Part shown: in pieces, positions 61,119-64,000 of the stretch
Layout of the letters: each line of letters starts with the position of its first letter
Position numbering within the stretch: the first letter of the stretch is position 1
From: Onchidella celtica
Taxonomy: Eukaryota; Mollusca; Gastropoda; Systellommatophora; Onchidiidae
Reading direction: 5' to 3'
Length of the DNA: 64,000 nucleotides
Assembly: GCA_963931925.1 (NCBI GenBank)
Contig: OZ007567.1
Coordinates: 89,632,998-89,696,997, forward strand
The notes under the pieces: model-generated
What the model was told of the DNA's origin: nothing
Seen by the model: the letters and a program-made list of their open reading frames with translations, nothing else
The model's database searches: none
Program-made: the position numbers and the translations under genes

Positions 61119-61387
61119 TCAGTCAATGACATTATGTTGAGTAGTCACAGTGGAATGAACCTGCATGTGAGAGTGCAGACTTTGAGCATAGGCAAATCCT
61201 TTGCCACATGCAACACAAACATGAGGCTTTATTTTTAAATGCTTGGAGTTCAAATGCCCATCCAGATCACGTGACTTCTTGTAGTGCACATTGCAAATCT
61301 TGCACACAAGTTTCTTATTCAGTGTGGAGTTTGAAAGGAACCATGTTGGCAGACTGATCCCAGGTGGATTTCCTGCATTAATGTTAA
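61119..61387 (-). CDS. Class B zinc-finger terminal exon
   Basis: The frame is open for about 89 residues from the acceptor GTTTTTCTACAG; an in-phase second AG (AATGCAG) lies about 12 nt in. A 33-residue linker includes NPPGISLPTWFLSN. Finger 1 is LVCKIC to HLNSKH; finger 2 is HVCVAC, GKGFAYAQSL, to SHMQVH (H-x3-H). A Thr/Gln-rich tail follows. There is no Met before the first finger. Confidence 0.88.
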
Positions 61388-61553
61388 CTGTAGAAAAACA
61401 ACAGGATGAAACTGATCATGGACATAAAGTGGAAACAAACTGAGCAGTTGTGAAATTCTTATGAACACAACACAATGATCATTCCAGTAGTACCCAAATA
61501 TTCTCTTCCTCTTGGCCATGACAAAAAAGAGAAAAACCTTAAAAATGTGACAA

Positions 61554-61759
61554 TCACATTAATTGCATTCCACAAAGTATTTTATGTCTCCTAAAACTCT
61601 GTTGATAGGCAAATGCTTTGCCACAGTGACATTTGTAGGGTCGCAATCCAAAATGTACCGAGTTCATGTGACCCTCATAATCCTTTTTGGCTGAAAAAGC
61701 TTTCTGACAGACTGTACAATAATTTGTAGTGGGCCGCCAGGTGCTTTTTCCACGATCAA
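61554..61759 (-). CDS. Class B zinc-finger terminal exon with a C-x-C second finger
   Basis: From the acceptor CTGTATTTTGCAG the frame gives about 68 residues. Finger 1 is NYCTVC, QKAFSAKKDY, to HMNSVH; finger 2 is YKCHCGKAFAYQQSF to RHKILC, again C-x-C. The stop TGA is at 61554-61556. An ATG-based search misses the exon because its first Met lies in finger 1. It sits 0.16 kb from the exon at 61119. Confidence 0.88.
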
Positions 61760-62450
61760 CTGCAAAATACAGAGAAAAAAGGGCGGAAAAACACAGGCCA
61801 GATTTGGTTTTGTCTCAAATACCTCCCATTTTTATGCATTTTTGTTTGCGCCTCTAGGAGCACCTTTTCTTCTCAGGAAACACCACATTATTCACTGATG
61901 ATAACTGCCAAGAATTTGTAAACATCACAACAAAAATATTTTTGGAGTTTATTTTGGAGTTTACAATCTACAGCACTGTCACGCTTATCTAACTGAACTT
62001 TTCTCCATGAAATAATGGAAAATGAAATAAAATATTTTCTCAAACTTAAAAAAAAAGTGAGGGACTGTTTGAAATAGAGGACCATGACACAATGCCATAT
62101 TGCTTAACATTTTCTTCTTGTGCAGACATAAGGTAAAATACTTCACCAAAAATATCTGGAATGATGCATCAACTTTGAAAAGGAAAAAAATCTTTCCACA
62201 CAAATTCATTAATTTTGCCATGACAAAATTTCTGTTTCACAGTAGTATTTAATATTATCTCTTTCAGTTAAAACTTTGCTTCTTGCACCACAGAGAAATG
62301 TTTGCCATCAGAAGTTTGACCTTTCATGATAAAACTGGATTGTTCACAAAAGAAAATGTGCAAATGTAGGAAAATATGCACATGAATGGTTGAAGGGGAG
62401 AGATGACACATGCCACAATTGAACAAATTGATCGATGGCATGAATATTTG

Positions 62451-62617
62451 TCACTGACAATGATATTTATTCATATGCTTCCTATAATGACCGTGGTGAA
62501 AAAGTTTACGTCCACAGTGCTGACATTCGAACTTGAACTTGGCCATTTGATCACCCAGACAGCGAGCATCTGGCTGCCTAGAAGTATGAGTGGAAATTGT
62601 TGTTTGTTGACTCCTAG
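62451..62617 (-). CDS. Single-finger class B terminal exon
   Basis: From the acceptor TTTCTCTCTACAG the frame gives about 55 residues: a 29-residue Ser/Thr/Gln-rich linker, then one C2H2 finger FECQHC, GRKLFHHGHY, to HMNKYH, and a stop three residues later (62451-62453). The second finger found in every other intact exon is absent. The shape matches finger 1 of class B. It could be a real single-finger isoform or an exon cut short by a stop. Confidence 0.8.
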
Positions 62618-63732
62618 CTGTAGAGAGAAAGAATTTGGTTTTTGTTTTCTGCTGGTGTTACTTTGGACACTAACAAATCTACCATGTGCAACGACAACAA
62701 AAAGGTGTGCACCTAAAACAATAACAAAAATACATTTTTAAAAAAAAAGGCACCAAAAACAAAAAAAAAAGTTTCAATGCTGTTTTTCCATCCTAAGTTT
62801 TTTTCTTTCCTAATTCAATGTGCAATAACTGCAATCACACAAAACATAAAGCTTGGCATCTTGTGAAAATTCTCCAAGTTGCAGAGCAATATTTGTCACA
62901 AATAAGACATTCAGCAGAATTACATAGACCACACATGATATTTCAAGTAGTCCATCTCCATAAAACAGACCGAAATTCAGGACAATCATTTGCTCTAAAG
63001 TTTTCCACAAATCATGCACAAGATAAAAAGGAAGTACAGTCCGCTTAGCTTTCAAGGGGCAAATTCTGACAGCAGCTCTGTCCAAACAAACACAAATCTC
63101 ATACTTTACAAAATATGTCAATGCACTTCACCAGTCCTTTATTACTACTATTTACTCTATTTTATGCTGCAAGATTCTGTAACGCTTTCTAATCCACAAG
63201 AAGGGAAACAATTTGTTCAACCAAAAACAAAAACAAGCAGAAAATTTAATCTGGTCAAAAAAAATATAACGAACAAAGCTTTCCACTCCACAATCTGTCT
63301 CCCCTTTAACTAAATAAAAAAAAAAGAAAAAGTAATGATGATGGAGCAATTCATTTCCACATTGGCACACCAATCAAACTGATAAATGAATCAATAGCAA
63401 CATTGTATTTTGAACAGTTTTATTTGGTTGTACCTTACATTTTGCACTTTTTAATCATGAAGTGATGAACTTATCTACACAATCACCTGCAAAAGTTGTA
63501 TAGGTTTCGTTTTTTTGATTTGACACTGTTTCCAAAATTCAAATAAGTGCAGCATCCTGGAAATTTCCATGTCATGACCTGACTTTCCACAATACAATCT
63601 ATTAGATTGTAAACACAATAATTCATTTTACAATCTTAATAGGCCAACACTAATGACATTACTGTCCACTCATAATCTATAACAAATTATAATTACGGGA
63701 TTGTATCACTGGACCAGAGAGCAAAGTGATAT
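62618..63732. other. Intron; right part is one arm of a segmental duplication
   Basis: About 63290-63700 parallels 56200-56680. No other feature was recognised. Confidence 0.45.
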
Positions 63733-63980
63733 TTATTTCAATATTGTCGATTTATGTTGACATCTTAAAGCATGGCGCACTGCATTTCTTTTGTAGGGGT
63801 ACCTTTTCCCACAATATTCACATGCATATGGCAATAAATTGAAGTGAACACTGTTCTTGTGCTCTATTAGATGTGTATTGTGATGGCACTGTTTCCAACA
63901 CAGATCACATCGAAACTTATACTGTGCTGACAGAGATTCATTCACCAAACTTTCATTTCTTGGCCTATAGATCAACGGGC
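63733..63980 (-). CDS. Class B zinc-finger terminal exon (duplicated family, rightmost)
   Basis: About 82 residues from the acceptor TTATTTCCTCTACAG. The linker (RNESLVNESLSAQYKF) and both fingers, RCDLC, WKQCHHNTHL, to HKNSVH and YACEYC, GKRYPYKRNA, to RHALRC, are nearly the same as in the exon at 57934. The stop TAA again sits inside AATAAA. Its HHN in finger 1 is shared with the dead copy at 56704, so those two are probably the closest pair. The array runs off the window edge just beyond it. Confidence 0.92.
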
Positions 63981-64000
63981 CTGTAGAGGAAATAAGTGGG

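Larger units (their letters stand above)
8699..63980 (-). other. Tandem array of alternative C-terminal zinc-finger exons
   Basis: The array holds 29 intact exons, all on the minus strand. From acceptor to stop every one has a length that leaves remainder 2 on division by 3, which means phase 1 throughout. The first codon is therefore always Gxx (Gly, Ala, Val or Asp). No exon has a downstream donor in evidence and none needs its own Met. A common donor exon ending in a lone G and located beyond 64,000 explains all of this. By analogy with insect lola, Broad, tramtrack and fruitless, the products would be transcription factors sharing an N-terminal dimerisation domain and differing in DNA-binding fingers. 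That role is inferred, because the common part is not in view. Confidence 0.8.

Noticed and set aside
8699-63980. Array read as many separate intronless zinc-finger genes
   Set aside because: Most exons have no Met before the first finger, and all share a phase 1 acceptor, which separate genes would not need.

Overview
The window is eukaryotic and looks like a marine-invertebrate animal genome. It is AT-rich, intron-rich and full of microsatellites, with recurrent ACATGTA and TAGGCCTA words, a Ty3/Gypsy LTR retrotransposon and non-LTR retrotransposon debris. I cannot fix the phylum from sequence alone. No rRNA, tRNA, CRISPR or bacterial-style operon was seen.

The main content lies on the minus strand from about 8.7 kb to the right edge. 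It is a tandem array of 29 intact and 2 decayed C2H2 zinc-finger exons. Every intact exon has a 3' splice acceptor in phase 1, so its first codon is completed by a G from an upstream exon. None depends on its own start Met, and each ends at its own stop codon. This is the layout of mutually exclusive, alternative C-terminal exons spliced to a shared 5' part, as known for insect lola, Broad-Complex, tramtrack and fruitless. The shared 5' part (possibly a BTB/POZ domain, which is inference) would lie beyond 64,000. Five of the exons (17123, 47002, 49112, 61554 and 62451) are missed, or found only in part, by an ATG-based ORF search.

Two exon classes are spatially sorted. Class A (11 intact and 1 decayed, 17.1-41.2 kb) has a CPVxxC finger (C-x4-C-x13-H-x4-H with an HWxEKHE core), a second KRK/KRR finger and a conserved DPxPLxLxxxLG tail. 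Class B (18 intact and 1 decayed, at 8.7-11.0 kb and 41.9-64.0 kb) has a C-x2-C-x12-H-x4-H finger with an EHKNSVH core, and usually a C2HC second finger.

A Ty3/Gypsy element (21,569-28,605, minus) with apparently identical 963-bp LTRs sits in the intron between two class A exons. Its pol is complete, but the leader and 5' part of gag are missing.

Left of the array, 0.2-2 kb (minus) holds two exons that join into a small type I membrane protein. An RTE-like reverse-transcriptase relic lies at 5.66-6.1 kb, a 13-copy 39-bp minisatellite at 6.7-7.2 kb, and a tandem duplication carrying GA microsatellites at 11.2-12.5 kb.
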